A DNA stretch of 64,000 nt, taken from assembly GCA_017412055.1 (NCBI GenBank), contig JAFQOW010000001.1:28182-92181 (forward strand), in the 5' to 3' direction. The notes beneath the pieces were generated by a model. The model saw only the letters and a program-made list of their open reading frames with translations, was not told where the DNA came from and ran no database searches. Position numbers and translations under genes: made by a program. This document shows positions 36,267 to 44,430 of the stretch, in pieces. How positions within the stretch are numbered: the stretch's first letter is position 1; each line of letters starts with the position of its first letter. The DNA is from Lachnospiraceae bacterium. GTDB lineage: Bacteria > Bacillota > Clostridia > Lachnospirales > Lachnospiraceae.

Positions 36267-37373
36267 ATGGCATATGAAGTTGATTTTATTGGAGTGGGAT
36301 CTAGCGTGAAAAAGGATGCAGATGCAATTGCAATCCGTTGGAAAGATAACAATGATATGTATCACATAGGGATATATGATGGTGGTTTGCAAGCGCATGG
36401 AGAAAAAATGGTAGAGCATATAAAGAAATATTATTTTGAAGGAAATAATGATACATATATTGATTTTATCATATGTTCTCATTCTGATTCTGATCATACA
36501 TCAGGATTAAAATATGTAATAGAAAATATGAATGTAAAAGCTTTATATATGAATAGACCATGGTTGTATGCGGAGGATATTATTGAAGATGTTAATATTG
36601 AGTTGACAGATGGTCGAATTACAGCCAATAGCTTAGAAGAAAGATTAAGAGCTAAGTATAAATATGTGTGTGAGTTAGAAAACATTGCTGAGGAAAAAGG
36701 AATTCCTATATATACTATTTTTCAAGGAGATGTTATAGAAAATGCTTTTACAGTATTGTCGCCAACGAAAGAATTATATTTACAGCTAATGGTAGAATCT
36801 GAAAAAACCCCACTTAAAGAAGTAGAATCAGAAATAAATGTATCTGAATCATTTTTTAGAAAAGCATATGAGTATATTAAAAGCCTTATTGAAACATGGA
36901 AGAAAGAAGAGTTAAAAGAAGAGGTAATAACAACTGCTGAAAATGAAATGAGTGTAATTTTGTTGGGGCAAATGGTGGAAGAGAACATTATTTTTACGGG
37001 AGATGGTGGAATTAGAGCGCTTAGAGCATCGATTGATTATTCTGAAAGCATAGGTGTATCAATAAAAGATACTGTTAAATTCATACAAATTCCACACCAT
37101 GGAGGAAGACATAATGTTAGTCCTTCAGTTTTGAATTCTTTGATAGGTGAAATTGTTGAAGAAGGAGAAGAAAGTAAAAAAGTTGCTTTTGTTTCAGTTG
37201 CAAAAGATTCGGACCATCCTCTGCAGATGGTAGTGAACGCATTTACGCGACGTGGTGTAAAAGTATATAAAACAAATGGAAATATTATACATCACCAGAA
37301 AAATATGCCAGATAGAGAGGGATGGACAACACTTAAGAAATTGGATTTTAGTAGTAATGTGGAAGAGTGGTAA
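36267..37373 (+). CDS. MBL-fold metallohydrolase of the restriction island
   Basis: The 368-residue protein resembles ComEC/Rec2-type metallo-beta-lactamase domains. It has an early DGG strand end (YDGGLQAHG), the metal motif SHSDSDH (about 71-77; the usual HXHXDH with the second H changed to D), a GDGGIRAL strand and IPHHGGRHNVSPS (about 275). ATG 36267 follows AAAGGAG. It starts 46 bp after the specificity gene and 4 bp before a membrane-protein gene, so the pair probably works together. Such a fold could be a nuclease or phosphodiesterase; substrate unknown. Confidence 0.75.
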   Translation: MAYEVDFIGVGSSVKKDADAIAIRWKDNNDMYHIGIYDGGLQAHGEKMVEHIKKYYFEGNNDTYIDFIICSHSDSDHTSGLKYVIENMNVKALYMNRPWLYAEDIIEDVNIELTDGRITANSLEERLRAKYKYVCELENIAEEKGIPIYTIFQGDVIENAFTVLSPTKELYLQLMVESEKTPLKEVESEINVSESFFRKAYEYIKSLIETWKKEELKEEVITTAENEMSVILLGQMVEENIIFTGDGGIRALRASIDYSESIGVSIKDTVKFIQIPHHGGRHNVSPSVLNSLIGEIVEEGEESKKVAFVSVAKDSDHPLQMVVNAFTRRGVKVYKTNGNIIHHQKNMPDREGWTTLKKLDFSSNVEEW

Positions 37374-37376
37374 ATT

Positions 37377-38147
37377 ATGAATTTGAAAAACTATTTTGAT
37401 GATTTCACATTCAATGCAAGAGTGAAACCTGTATTAACCATTGTTTTCCCGATTTTATTAGTATGCATTGTTAAAAGTGTATTTGAATTCGAAATTATAG
37501 AGACCAGCGTATTGTTAGGTATCATAGTGGTAGCAGTTACATTTGGTGCATATATAGTACGAGAGTTGGGGAAAAATTATGAAGAAAAAATGTATAAGAA
37601 ATTAGGTGCAAAACCAACAACGATAATTTTTAGGTTTTCTGATGATAAACTAAATATGTTTTCTAAGATTAGGTATCATAAGTGGTTTAATGAAAAATAT
37701 GAAGAATTAAAGTTGCCAATATCGATGGAAACAGAGGAACGGGATAAAAGAAGCGATGAAAAGTATGCAAGTGCAGTGGACATTTTACGAAACCTTGCGA
37801 ATAGTGATAGAAGCAAGTTTCCAAGAGTTTATCAAGAGTTGAAAAAGTATCATTATTGGAGAAACCTTAGAGGGGTAAAATGGTATGCATTAGTTATGTA
37901 TTTAATAACCATATTAATACAGGGACTAAATATGCAAGGATTTGATTTCTATAATTTGCTAAGATTAAATTCTTTAGATTATTTAATTATAGTTGGGATG
38001 ATAGTATGGAGTCTTATTTTTTGTGTAATTGTCAACAAAAAAACAGTTCAGCGCAATGCGTTTGATTATGCAAAGGTTTTAGTGGAAGTGATTGAGATAT
38101 TGGATAGTGAGGAACATAATTTACGAACAAATACATTAGATAATTAA
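37377..38147 (+). CDS. Four-segment membrane protein paired with the MBL-fold gene
   Basis: The 256-residue protein has two N-terminal membrane helices (about 19-34 and 38-60), a charged cytoplasmic domain (about 65-165, with many K, R and E) and two more helices (about 168-190 and 200-222). No known family is recognised. It starts four bases after the MBL gene. A membrane partner for a soluble hydrolase is a common layout in defence and DNA-uptake modules, but that role is inferred. Confidence 0.6.
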   Translation: MNLKNYFDDFTFNARVKPVLTIVFPILLVCIVKSVFEFEIIETSVLLGIIVVAVTFGAYIVRELGKNYEEKMYKKLGAKPTTIIFRFSDDKLNMFSKIRYHKWFNEKYEELKLPISMETEERDKRSDEKYASAVDILRNLANSDRSKFPRVYQELKKYHYWRNLRGVKWYALVMYLITILIQGLNMQGFDFYNLLRLNSLDYLIIVGMIVWSLIFCVIVNKKTVQRNAFDYAKVLVEVIEILDSEEHNLRTNTLDN

Positions 38148-38175
38148 TAATGAAGATGTATTAGTGAAGAGGAAA

Positions 38176-38397
38176 TTAATTAAACTCCCTCATCGCCTCA
38201 ACATACCCTTGCAAACCACCATCTCTGGAAGCCAATTTTGCATACAGCTCTGGTTCTTCTCTGGCAAGCCTTGTAAGATAAGCAATATCAGAAGGCTCGT
38301 TCAAACGAACGGAAGCATTGCATTTTTGACAGTTAAAAGAGACATGGATTTCATCGTTGAGGCTGACCTCAACGCGGTCGGTCTTAGGGTTATACAT
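38176..38397 (-). CDS. Small CXXC protein of unknown function at the island edge
   Basis: From ATG 38397 the frame gives 73 residues (MYNPKTDRVEVSLNDE..., with CQKC near the middle) and looks like a real protein: strong K, E and D balance and a helical C-terminus. AAAGGAG lies about 26 bases upstream of this ATG, so a non-ATG start closer to it is possible. It is the only minus-strand gene of the island. No family is recognised; it may be a remnant of a mobile element. Confidence 0.45.
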   Translation of the reverse strand: MYNPKTDRVEVSLNDEIHVSFNCQKCNASVRLNEPSDIAYLTRLAREEPELYAKLASRDGGLQGYVEAMREFN

Positions 38398-39011
38398 TGC
38401 AAAAATTATTTTAGTTATAAGTAGCTCCTTTCGATTAAAGCTATATGCGGATTGTAAGTACAGAGAAGTCGTGGGACGTCCTGGGTAGTCTACTGTGTAA
38501 AACAAGTATGCAACATTTGATGTAAGGAATCCCTTGTTTTCGGGCTTTTCAAGCTATCCAAGCGTTAACAAAGAGATAGTATTATCTGCGGAATGCGGGT
38601 ATGGAAGAAGAAAAAACTAGAGTTTACTCATAGTTTTTTATATGTTGAAATTATAGAGAATCAATATTGTAATGCGACTAAAACGGAATCGCAATACGGA
38701 ATGGACGCAAAGAAGAGCTTATGGAGTACATAAAAGAGCAATACAATATATAGTGAAAGAATCAGCAAATAATTTTAAAGCAGTATTAGTAATGGGAGCG
38801 GTTGTATGTATGTGCTCCATGCCGGGAATGTTAAGGGAAAATGTTTTACAGATACCATGTTGGTATGTGTAGGGGAGTCTTGGAACGCTCACAGCAGTCC
38901 ACGACATAAACAAGTAAGTAACAAGTAGATAGGAAGAAACCCAGAGTTACTCATGGGTTTCTTTTTATTTCTTTATATGATAGAATATACACATAAAAGG
39001 AGGAAGAAAAC
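38398..39011 (+). other. Gene-poor right flank of the restriction island
   Basis: No convincing gene was found. The region carries diverged duplicate segments: one near 38466-38515 and one near 38875-38925, both with a GTCnAC-type motif followed by AAACAAGTA. It also has a diverged terminator copy at 38600-38645 (AAAACTA...TAGTTTTTT) and the good copy at 38928-38968. Frames of about 65 codons exist on both strands at 38672-38913 but lack ribosome binding sites and are judged non-coding remnants. Confidence 0.5.
38928..38968 (+). terminator. Terminator at the right edge of the island, repeat copy 3
   Basis: GAAACCCA/TGGGTTTC and the flank AGATAGGAAGAA repeat the terminator after rpsI (32340-32388) almost exactly, with one T and three flank bases missing. 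A T-run (CTTTTTATT) follows. Confidence 0.85.
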
Positions 39012-39542
39012 ATGAATAATAGTACAAAAGTAGCAAGTAAAAAGATTTTGATTAGGTCAGTTATTATCCTATTTTTAACATTTGTTCTAGGATTGATTTT
39101 TATTTTTAACACTAACAGCGATTTTGTTGCAACTAAGACTATATGGGGAAAAATGACTGAAGGAGTTAGTGGTGACACCCCAGGTTCAGGAGAATTGGTT
39201 TTAATAGCATCGTTGATAAGTGGTTTAACATTTTTAGGAGAATTAGCAGCGTTTGGTGTAATTATTTTTGCATATTTCCTTATTCCATTTGCTGCAAATA
39301 TGTTGACATTGGTACTTAATCTTATAGCTAGATTATTTCAAATTGGAGAAAGTAGGGAGTGGAAAGATGTAACTACTAAGGCATTGTTATACTTTTCCAT
39401 TGTATTGCAAGGTTTATTAAATCTGTACATATTGTTTTTATGCTTTACAGGATACGGACTAGTGTATATATCAGTGTATTTGATGTTGATTATTAATGTA
39501 TTTGTATTTATTAAAAACATTCTTAACTTAAGAAAGGCATAA
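39012..39542 (+). CDS. Membrane protein of unknown function
   Basis: The 176-residue protein has about four hydrophobic segments (approximately 13-35, 60-85, 87-108, 120-165). AGGAGGAAG precedes ATG. It starts just after the island terminator and ends 7 bp before the phosphorylase gene, so the two may be co-expressed. No conserved motif is recognised. Confidence 0.6.
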   Translation: MNNSTKVASKKILIRSVIILFLTFVLGLIFIFNTNSDFVATKTIWGKMTEGVSGDTPGSGELVLIASLISGLTFLGELAAFGVIIFAYFLIPFAANMLTLVLNLIARLFQIGESREWKDVTTKALLYFSIVLQGLLNLYILFLCFTGYGLVYISVYLMLIINVFVFIKNILNLRKA

Positions 39543-39549
39543 AAAGATT

Positions 39550-40323
39550 ATGATAACAAATGACTTTGATAAAACCAAAGAAGCGATTATTAATCCTTGG
39601 GATATTGTATGTAAAGAAGTTAGAGTTAAGGGTGAAATGCCAAAGATAGCAGTATGTTGCTTTGAGGGGAAGACATTTTATAGATTGGTAGAACTTCTTA
39701 ATGGAGAGTTAATTGCTGTTACAAAAAATGCAAATGGCGATGAACCAATATATAAAGTGACATATAAGGGAAAAGAGATTGCGCTTGTTATGTTAGATGT
39801 GGGTGCATCTGGTGCAGGTGGACAGCTGGAGGAGCTATTTGTACTGGGAGTAGAAAAGGTCATAGTGTATGGTTCTTGTGGAGTTTTGTATGAAGATATA
39901 GATGATTGTTCTATTATAATACCTAATTCGGCGGTAAGAGATGAAGGATTAAGTTATCATTATGCACCACCTTCAGATGAAATAGAAGTAAATCCAAAAT
40001 ACATACCGGATTTCATAGCTCTTCTTGATGAATTTAAAGTTGGGTATAAAGTGGGTAAGACATGGACGACAGATGCTTTCTATAGAGAGACAAGAGCTAA
40101 GATGGAAAAGAGAAAAGAGCAAGGGTGCATATGCGTAGAGATGGAATGTTCAGCATTGGCAGCAGTTACAGCTTTTAGAGAAAAGGAATTGTTCCAGTTT
40201 TTCTACACAGCAGATTGTTTAGATGGCACAAAGTGGGATGAGAGAAGCCTAAGTGATGAAGTGAAATTTGATGAAAAGGACTTCTTTTCAAAGTTGGCTA
40301 TGGAGTTTGCATTGCGCATATAG
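39550..40323 (+). CDS. Nucleoside phosphorylase (uridine/purine phosphorylase superfamily)
   Basis: The 257-residue protein fits the PNP/UDP family, which splits nucleosides with phosphate into base and ribose-1-phosphate. It has VIVYGSCGVLYEDI (phosphate loop region), WTTDAFYRET (about 177) and the ribose-binding segment CICVEMECSALAAV (about 196-209). Substrate preference is not evident. It follows the membrane-protein gene after 7 bp. Confidence 0.88.
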   Translation: MITNDFDKTKEAIINPWDIVCKEVRVKGEMPKIAVCCFEGKTFYRLVELLNGELIAVTKNANGDEPIYKVTYKGKEIALVMLDVGASGAGGQLEELFVLGVEKVIVYGSCGVLYEDIDDCSIIIPNSAVRDEGLSYHYAPPSDEIEVNPKYIPDFIALLDEFKVGYKVGKTWTTDAFYRETRAKMEKRKEQGCICVEMECSALAAVTAFREKELFQFFYTADCLDGTKWDERSLSDEVKFDEKDFFSKLAMEFALRI

Positions 40324-40356
40324 AGTTAATAAGGAAATGACAAAGCAGAAATTTAC

Positions 40357-40382
40357 AAAAACCATCATTTTGATGGTTTTTT
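40357..40382 (+). terminator. Terminator before the HipBA-like operon
   Basis: AAAAACCATCA and TGATGGTTTTTT form a compact stem with a T-run, placed 34 bp after the phosphorylase stop. Its stem sequence ACCATCA/TGATGGT is related to the operator 10 bp downstream, so it may double as a second operator half. Confidence 0.7.
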
Positions 40383-40385
40383 GTA

Positions 40386-40414
40386 TTTACAAACCATTAA
40401 AATGATGGTTTAAT
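40386..40414 (+). promoter_or_regulatory. Promoter with internal operator of the HipBA-like operon
   Basis: TTTACA (40386-40391) and TTTAAT (40409-40414) are 17 bp apart. The spacer holds the imperfect inverted repeat AAACCAT-taaaaTG-ATGGTTT (about 40391-40411). The same sequence family forms the terminator stem at 40357-40382. Binding of the encoded HTH protein here would block polymerase, the usual autoregulation of toxin-antitoxin operons. Confidence 0.6.
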
Positions 40415-40448
40415 ATATGTAAGTATAAAAGAGAGTGAGGCGAAATTT

Positions 40449-40991
40449 ATGAACAAATTTGTTACAACAGAATATATATATGCAGAAGATATAAAAAAAA
40501 TAAGAAAAAAACTAAAATTAACACAAAAAGATTTTGCTTTGTTAGTTAATAGTTCTAAGCCGACTATTGAAAGATGGGAACGAAGTGATACTGCAATTAC
40601 AGGTCCTATAGTAGCACTTATAAAAATGTTAGAGCGATATCCTGAATATGTGGAGAAGATTAAAATACCTAAGAAAGAATATCCAGTTCGTTTATATTAT
40701 ATGCATAATGATAAGATATGTACGCTTATTGATGTAGATGAGCATAATAGACAGGTGAGTATAAAAAATTATGTTGATCATCTAATGTTTAGAGCATTTG
40801 GCATAGTTGAAAATCCAAAATATGAAGATTATTTAGAATTTTTAGAATCTCGATGTTTTCCACGTACCAGGGATAAGATGAAGTTGGTTTTGGAGGAGTT
40901 GAATTTGCCATTTTATGAACCATTTATGATAATTGAAAAGACAGAAGGTAGAATGGCTGAGGATGATTTTTGGATAAAGATAGAGAGGTAA
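40449..40991 (+). CDS. HTH-type antitoxin/regulator paired with a HipA-like kinase
   Basis: The 180-residue protein has an N-terminal xenobiotic-response HTH (IRKKLKLTQKDFALLVNSSK, about 18-37) and a C-terminal extension of about 100 residues with no recognised fold. Length and layout differ from short HipB proteins. It precedes the kinase gene by 5 bp. The promoter spacer carries an inverted repeat, so it is likely the autorepressor and antitoxin. Confidence 0.75.
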   Translation: MNKFVTTEYIYAEDIKKIRKKLKLTQKDFALLVNSSKPTIERWERSDTAITGPIVALIKMLERYPEYVEKIKIPKKEYPVRLYYMHNDKICTLIDVDEHNRQVSIKNYVDHLMFRAFGIVENPKYEDYLEFLESRCFPRTRDKMKLVLEELNLPFYEPFMIIEKTEGRMAEDDFWIKIER

Positions 40992-40996
40992 AGAGT

Positions 40997-41806
40997 ATGG
41001 TTGAATTATTTGAACAAAATGAAAAAGTATATTCGAGGCAGTCATCAAAAGGTAATCAGTTAAAATGGGAAAACGATGGAATTTGGTATAAAGCAGATTA
41101 TACAGGGTATGAAGGTTTGGCTGAATATACGGTTTCCCATTTACTTAGAAAGTCAACATTGTCGAAAGCTGAATATGTAATGTACGACTTAGAGCAGATT
41201 AAATATAAGCATCAATTATTTAATGGTGTTAAGAGCAAAGATTTTCTAAAATCAGGATATCAGATAATTACTTTAGAACGATTGTTTAATAATTATTTCG
41301 GGGAAAGCTTAAGCAAAGCACTTAGTTTAATTGGTGATTACAAAGCGCGTTTAAGGTTTTTAGTAGAAAAGACAGAGCACATAACAGGTATAGATAATTT
41401 TGGTGAATATATATGTAAATTATTAACTATAGATGCTTTGTTTTTAAATGAAGATAGGCATACTCATAATATTGCAGTGCTGATGAGTGGTGATGGTAAA
41501 TATGAATTATGTCCAATTTTTGATAATGGCGCGGCCCTTTTGTCAGATGTCACTATGGATTATCCGCTTGGATTAGATATTGGAGATTTGATAAAAGGAG
41601 TAAAATCAAAAACCATATGTGATGATTTAGATGAGCAACTTGATATTGCAGAAAGTTTTTATGGAGATAAAATAGAGTTTACTTTCAATGATAAGGATAT
41701 TTACCAGATAGTAGATCAAGCGACGATATACTCAGAAGGTATAAGAAATAGAGTAAAAGAAATTCTTTGCTTACAAAGAAGAAAATACGAATACTTGTTC
41801 AAATAG
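40997..41806 (+). CDS. HipA-like kinase domain protein, probable toxin
   Basis: HipA kinases phosphorylate translation components such as aminoacyl-tRNA synthetases. This 269-residue protein is the C-terminal kinase half only: a K in GIWYKADYTGYEG, the catalytic loop NEDRHTHN (about 151-158) and the metal-binding FDNGAALL (about 174). It lacks the HipA N-terminal subdomain. ATG 40997 follows AGAGAGG; the frame's earlier TTG lies inside the antitoxin gene. The pair is probably a HipBA-like toxin-antitoxin module; the target is unknown. Confidence 0.78.
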   Translation: MVELFEQNEKVYSRQSSKGNQLKWENDGIWYKADYTGYEGLAEYTVSHLLRKSTLSKAEYVMYDLEQIKYKHQLFNGVKSKDFLKSGYQIITLERLFNNYFGESLSKALSLIGDYKARLRFLVEKTEHITGIDNFGEYICKLLTIDALFLNEDRHTHNIAVLMSGDGKYELCPIFDNGAALLSDVTMDYPLGLDIGDLIKGVKSKTICDDLDEQLDIAESFYGDKIEFTFNDKDIYQIVDQATIYSEGIRNRVKEILCLQRRKYEYLFK

Positions 41807-41815
41807 GAGTTTGCT

Positions 41816-42661
41816 ATGAAAATTCAAATCTTAATAGAAAATACAACTAAATCAGACTTAATCCCTGAGCACGGGTTAAGCTTTTTTATAGAATACAATG
41901 ATAAAAAGATATTGCTTGACGCAGGTATCACATCTGCATTTATAAATAATGCAAAAAATATGGGAGTGGATATAGCTTCGGCAGATTATTGTGTTTTATC
42001 TCATGGTCATTATGATCATTCTGGCGGATTTGCAGAATATTTAAAACAGAATCCAACAAAAAAAGTATATGCTATGAAAACAATTACGGATGATTATTAT
42101 TCAGCTTCGGGAGGAAATATACATCCCATAGGGGTTCCAAAGGATGTATTTCCTGCATATAAAGCGAACTTTGTTTTACTTAATAATATCACGAAGCTTT
42201 CTGAAGGAGTATATGTTATTCCACATAAGAATACTAGCGATTTATCAAAGATAGGTGAGCGAGCAAAGCTATATAAAAAGATAAAAGATGAATATGTGCC
42301 AGATGATTTTAGCCATGAACTTAGCTTAGTATTTGATACAGATGGTGGACTTGTTATATTTAATAGCTGTTCTCATAGCGGTATAACGAATATTATCAAT
42401 GAGGTTAAAGATTATTTTGGAACAGACAAAAACATAAGGGCATTCTTTGGTGGACTTCATATGAAAGGAAAGCTAGAAGATAGAGAGATTTGTACGTTCT
42501 CTGAAAGTGAGATTAGAAAAACAGTTAATCATCTTAAAGATAATAAAGTTGATAAGCTTTATACAGGCCATTGCACTGGCATAGTAGGCTATGAACTAAT
42601 AAAAAAATATATGGGTGATAAAGTTGAATATATTCATACAGGAAAAGAGATTGTGTTGTAA
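41816..42661 (+). CDS. MBL-fold metallohydrolase
   Basis: The 281-residue protein has the complete zinc motif LSHGHYDHSGG (about 61-71), NSCSHSGITNII and a final TGHCTG histidine. It matches the archaeal and clostridial family of small cytoplasmic hydrolases sometimes called pterin-related. No signal peptide is present. It follows the HipA-like gene by 9 bp but is probably a housekeeping enzyme; substrate unknown. Confidence 0.85.
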   Translation: MKIQILIENTTKSDLIPEHGLSFFIEYNDKKILLDAGITSAFINNAKNMGVDIASADYCVLSHGHYDHSGGFAEYLKQNPTKKVYAMKTITDDYYSASGGNIHPIGVPKDVFPAYKANFVLLNNITKLSEGVYVIPHKNTSDLSKIGERAKLYKKIKDEYVPDDFSHELSLVFDTDGGLVIFNSCSHSGITNIINEVKDYFGTDKNIRAFFGGLHMKGKLEDREICTFSESEIRKTVNHLKDNKVDKLYTGHCTGIVGYELIKKYMGDKVEYIHTGKEIVL

Positions 42662-42736
42662 AATATATAGTATAATATATTCATTATTTATTAAGTGTGT
42701 GTGATTAAAAAAATATTAGTAAAATAGGAGGTACGT

Positions 42737-44425
42737 ATGAATAAACGTGTAATTAACAAAAAGGTTAAGTATATATTAATAACATCATTAATATGTGCAA
42801 TGTTATTTTCTGGATGTAAGAAAAAAGAATCGAATAATGAAAATGCAAAAAAAGACGACATTATTATTTTATATACCAATGATGTTCATTGCGGTATAGA
42901 AGATGATATAGGCTATGCAGGACTTGTGGCATATAAAGAAATGGCTATGGAGAAAACACCGTACGTAACTCTGGTGGATTGTGGTGATGCTATACAGGGC
43001 GATTATATTGGTATGGTTTTCGACGGCGAATATATTGTTGATATAATGAATGAAGTAGGATATGACTTAGCTATTTTAGGTAACCATGAATTTGATTATG
43101 GTATGGAGCAGTTGAAAAAAATAATTGATAAATCAACCGCTCAGTATTTAAGTTGTAATATTGAATATAAAGGAAAAAATGAAAGCGCAGTAAAGGACGT
43201 TAAGCCATACGAAATCATTGAGTATGGAGATGTGAGTGTCGCATATATAGGAGTCGCTACGCCAGAAACAATTACAAAGTGTACACCTACATATTTTATG
43301 GAGGATGGAGAATTTGTCTATGATTTTAATGGAGGAAGTGGCGAGGAATTTTATGGAGTGGTTCAAAAATATGTGGATGAGTGTGAGGCTCAGAATGCAG
43401 ACTATATAATTCTCCTTACACATTTAGGAGATGCAAATGAGTCATCGCCATTTACTTCAACAGAGCTTGTGGGCGGGATAGAAGGAGTAGACGTGGTGTT
43501 AGATGCTCATTCTCATAGTACAGTGTCATGTAGAGTTTTAAAGGACAAGGCAGGAGAAGAAGTGCTTGTGTCTTCTACAGGAACAAAGCTTGATAACATA
43601 GGTCAGCTTGTGATTACTGCAGAGGGTAATATTTACACAGGACTTGTTGACTTTTATGAATATAAGGATGAAGATATTAGTCAATTCATAGCTGACATTA
43701 AATCAGAATACGAAGAAGAGATGGAGAAAAAGGTTGCTTATAGCGACATTACCTTAAGCTGTAGTGATGAAGATGGCATAAGACTTGTTCGTAATAGAGA
43801 GACTACAATTGGTAATTTCTGTGCAGATGCCTATAGAGTTGTAGCTGGTGCTGATATCGGCATGGTTAATGGTGGCGGAGTGAGAGCTGACCTAGCGGCT
43901 GGAGATATTACCTACGCAGATTTAACAGCGGTTCATCCATTTGGAAATACATTATGTATGGCTAAGGTGAGTGGTCAGGAGATAGCTGATATATTAGAGA
44001 TAGGAGCGACAAACACTTTAAATATCCAGTCTGAAAATGGACTTGCCACAGGAGAGAATGGAAGTTTTATGAGCGTATCAGGACTTAAATATACCATAGA
44101 TACTTCTGTGGATTCTTCTGTTGTATTTGATGAAAACGGATTATTTATAGAGGTGGCTGGTGAGCGTCGTGTAAAAGATATTATGATATTAAATAAGGAT
44201 GGAGAATATGAGCCTATAGATTTAAATGGTGAGTATACATTAGCCTCTCATAATTATCTTCTAAAAGAGCAAGGCTCAGGAGCTACTTTCTTTGATGATA
44301 ATGAGTTCATAATAGAAGAGGGAATGGTAGATTATCAGATGCTTATTACGTATCTTACAGAATATCTTAATGGCAATCTTGTAGAAAAGTATTCTAAGGT
44401 AGAGGGTAGAATTACAGTAGAATAA
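42737..44425 (+). CDS. Lipoprotein 5'-nucleotidase (UshA family)
   Basis: The 562-residue protein has a signal peptide with lipobox LFSGC (Cys27), so it is anchored outside the membrane. The metallophosphoesterase domain shows TNDVH (about 49-53), GNHEFDYG (about 115), and HSHS. The C-terminal nucleotidase domain has GNFCADAYRVVAGADIGMVN and GGGVRADL. It hydrolyses extracellular nucleotides or UDP-sugars to release nucleosides. AGGAGG precedes ATG 42737. Confidence 0.9.
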   Translation: MNKRVINKKVKYILITSLICAMLFSGCKKKESNNENAKKDDIIILYTNDVHCGIEDDIGYAGLVAYKEMAMEKTPYVTLVDCGDAIQGDYIGMVFDGEYIVDIMNEVGYDLAILGNHEFDYGMEQLKKIIDKSTAQYLSCNIEYKGKNESAVKDVKPYEIIEYGDVSVAYIGVATPETITKCTPTYFMEDGEFVYDFNGGSGEEFYGVVQKYVDECEAQNADYIILLTHLGDANESSPFTSTELVGGIEGVDVVLDAHSHSTVSCRVLKDKAGEEVLVSSTGTKLDNIGQLVITAEGNIYTGLVDFYEYKDEDISQFIADIKSEYEEEMEKKVAYSDITLSCSDEDGIRLVRNRETTIGNFCADAYRVVAGADIGMVNGGGVRADLAAGDITYADLTAVHPFGNTLCMAKVSGQEIADILEIGATNTLNIQSENGLATGENGSFMSVSGLKYTIDTSVDSSVVFDENGLFIEVAGERRVKDIMILNKDGEYEPIDLNGEYTLASHNYLLKEQGSGATFFDDNEFIIEEGMVDYQMLITYLTEYLNGNLVEKYSKVEGRITVE

Positions 44426-44430
44426 ATATA

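Noticed and set aside
38672..38913. Overlapping frames of about 65 codons on both strands at the island edge
   Set aside because: No ribosome binding site, no recognisable protein sequence, and the region consists of decayed duplicates.
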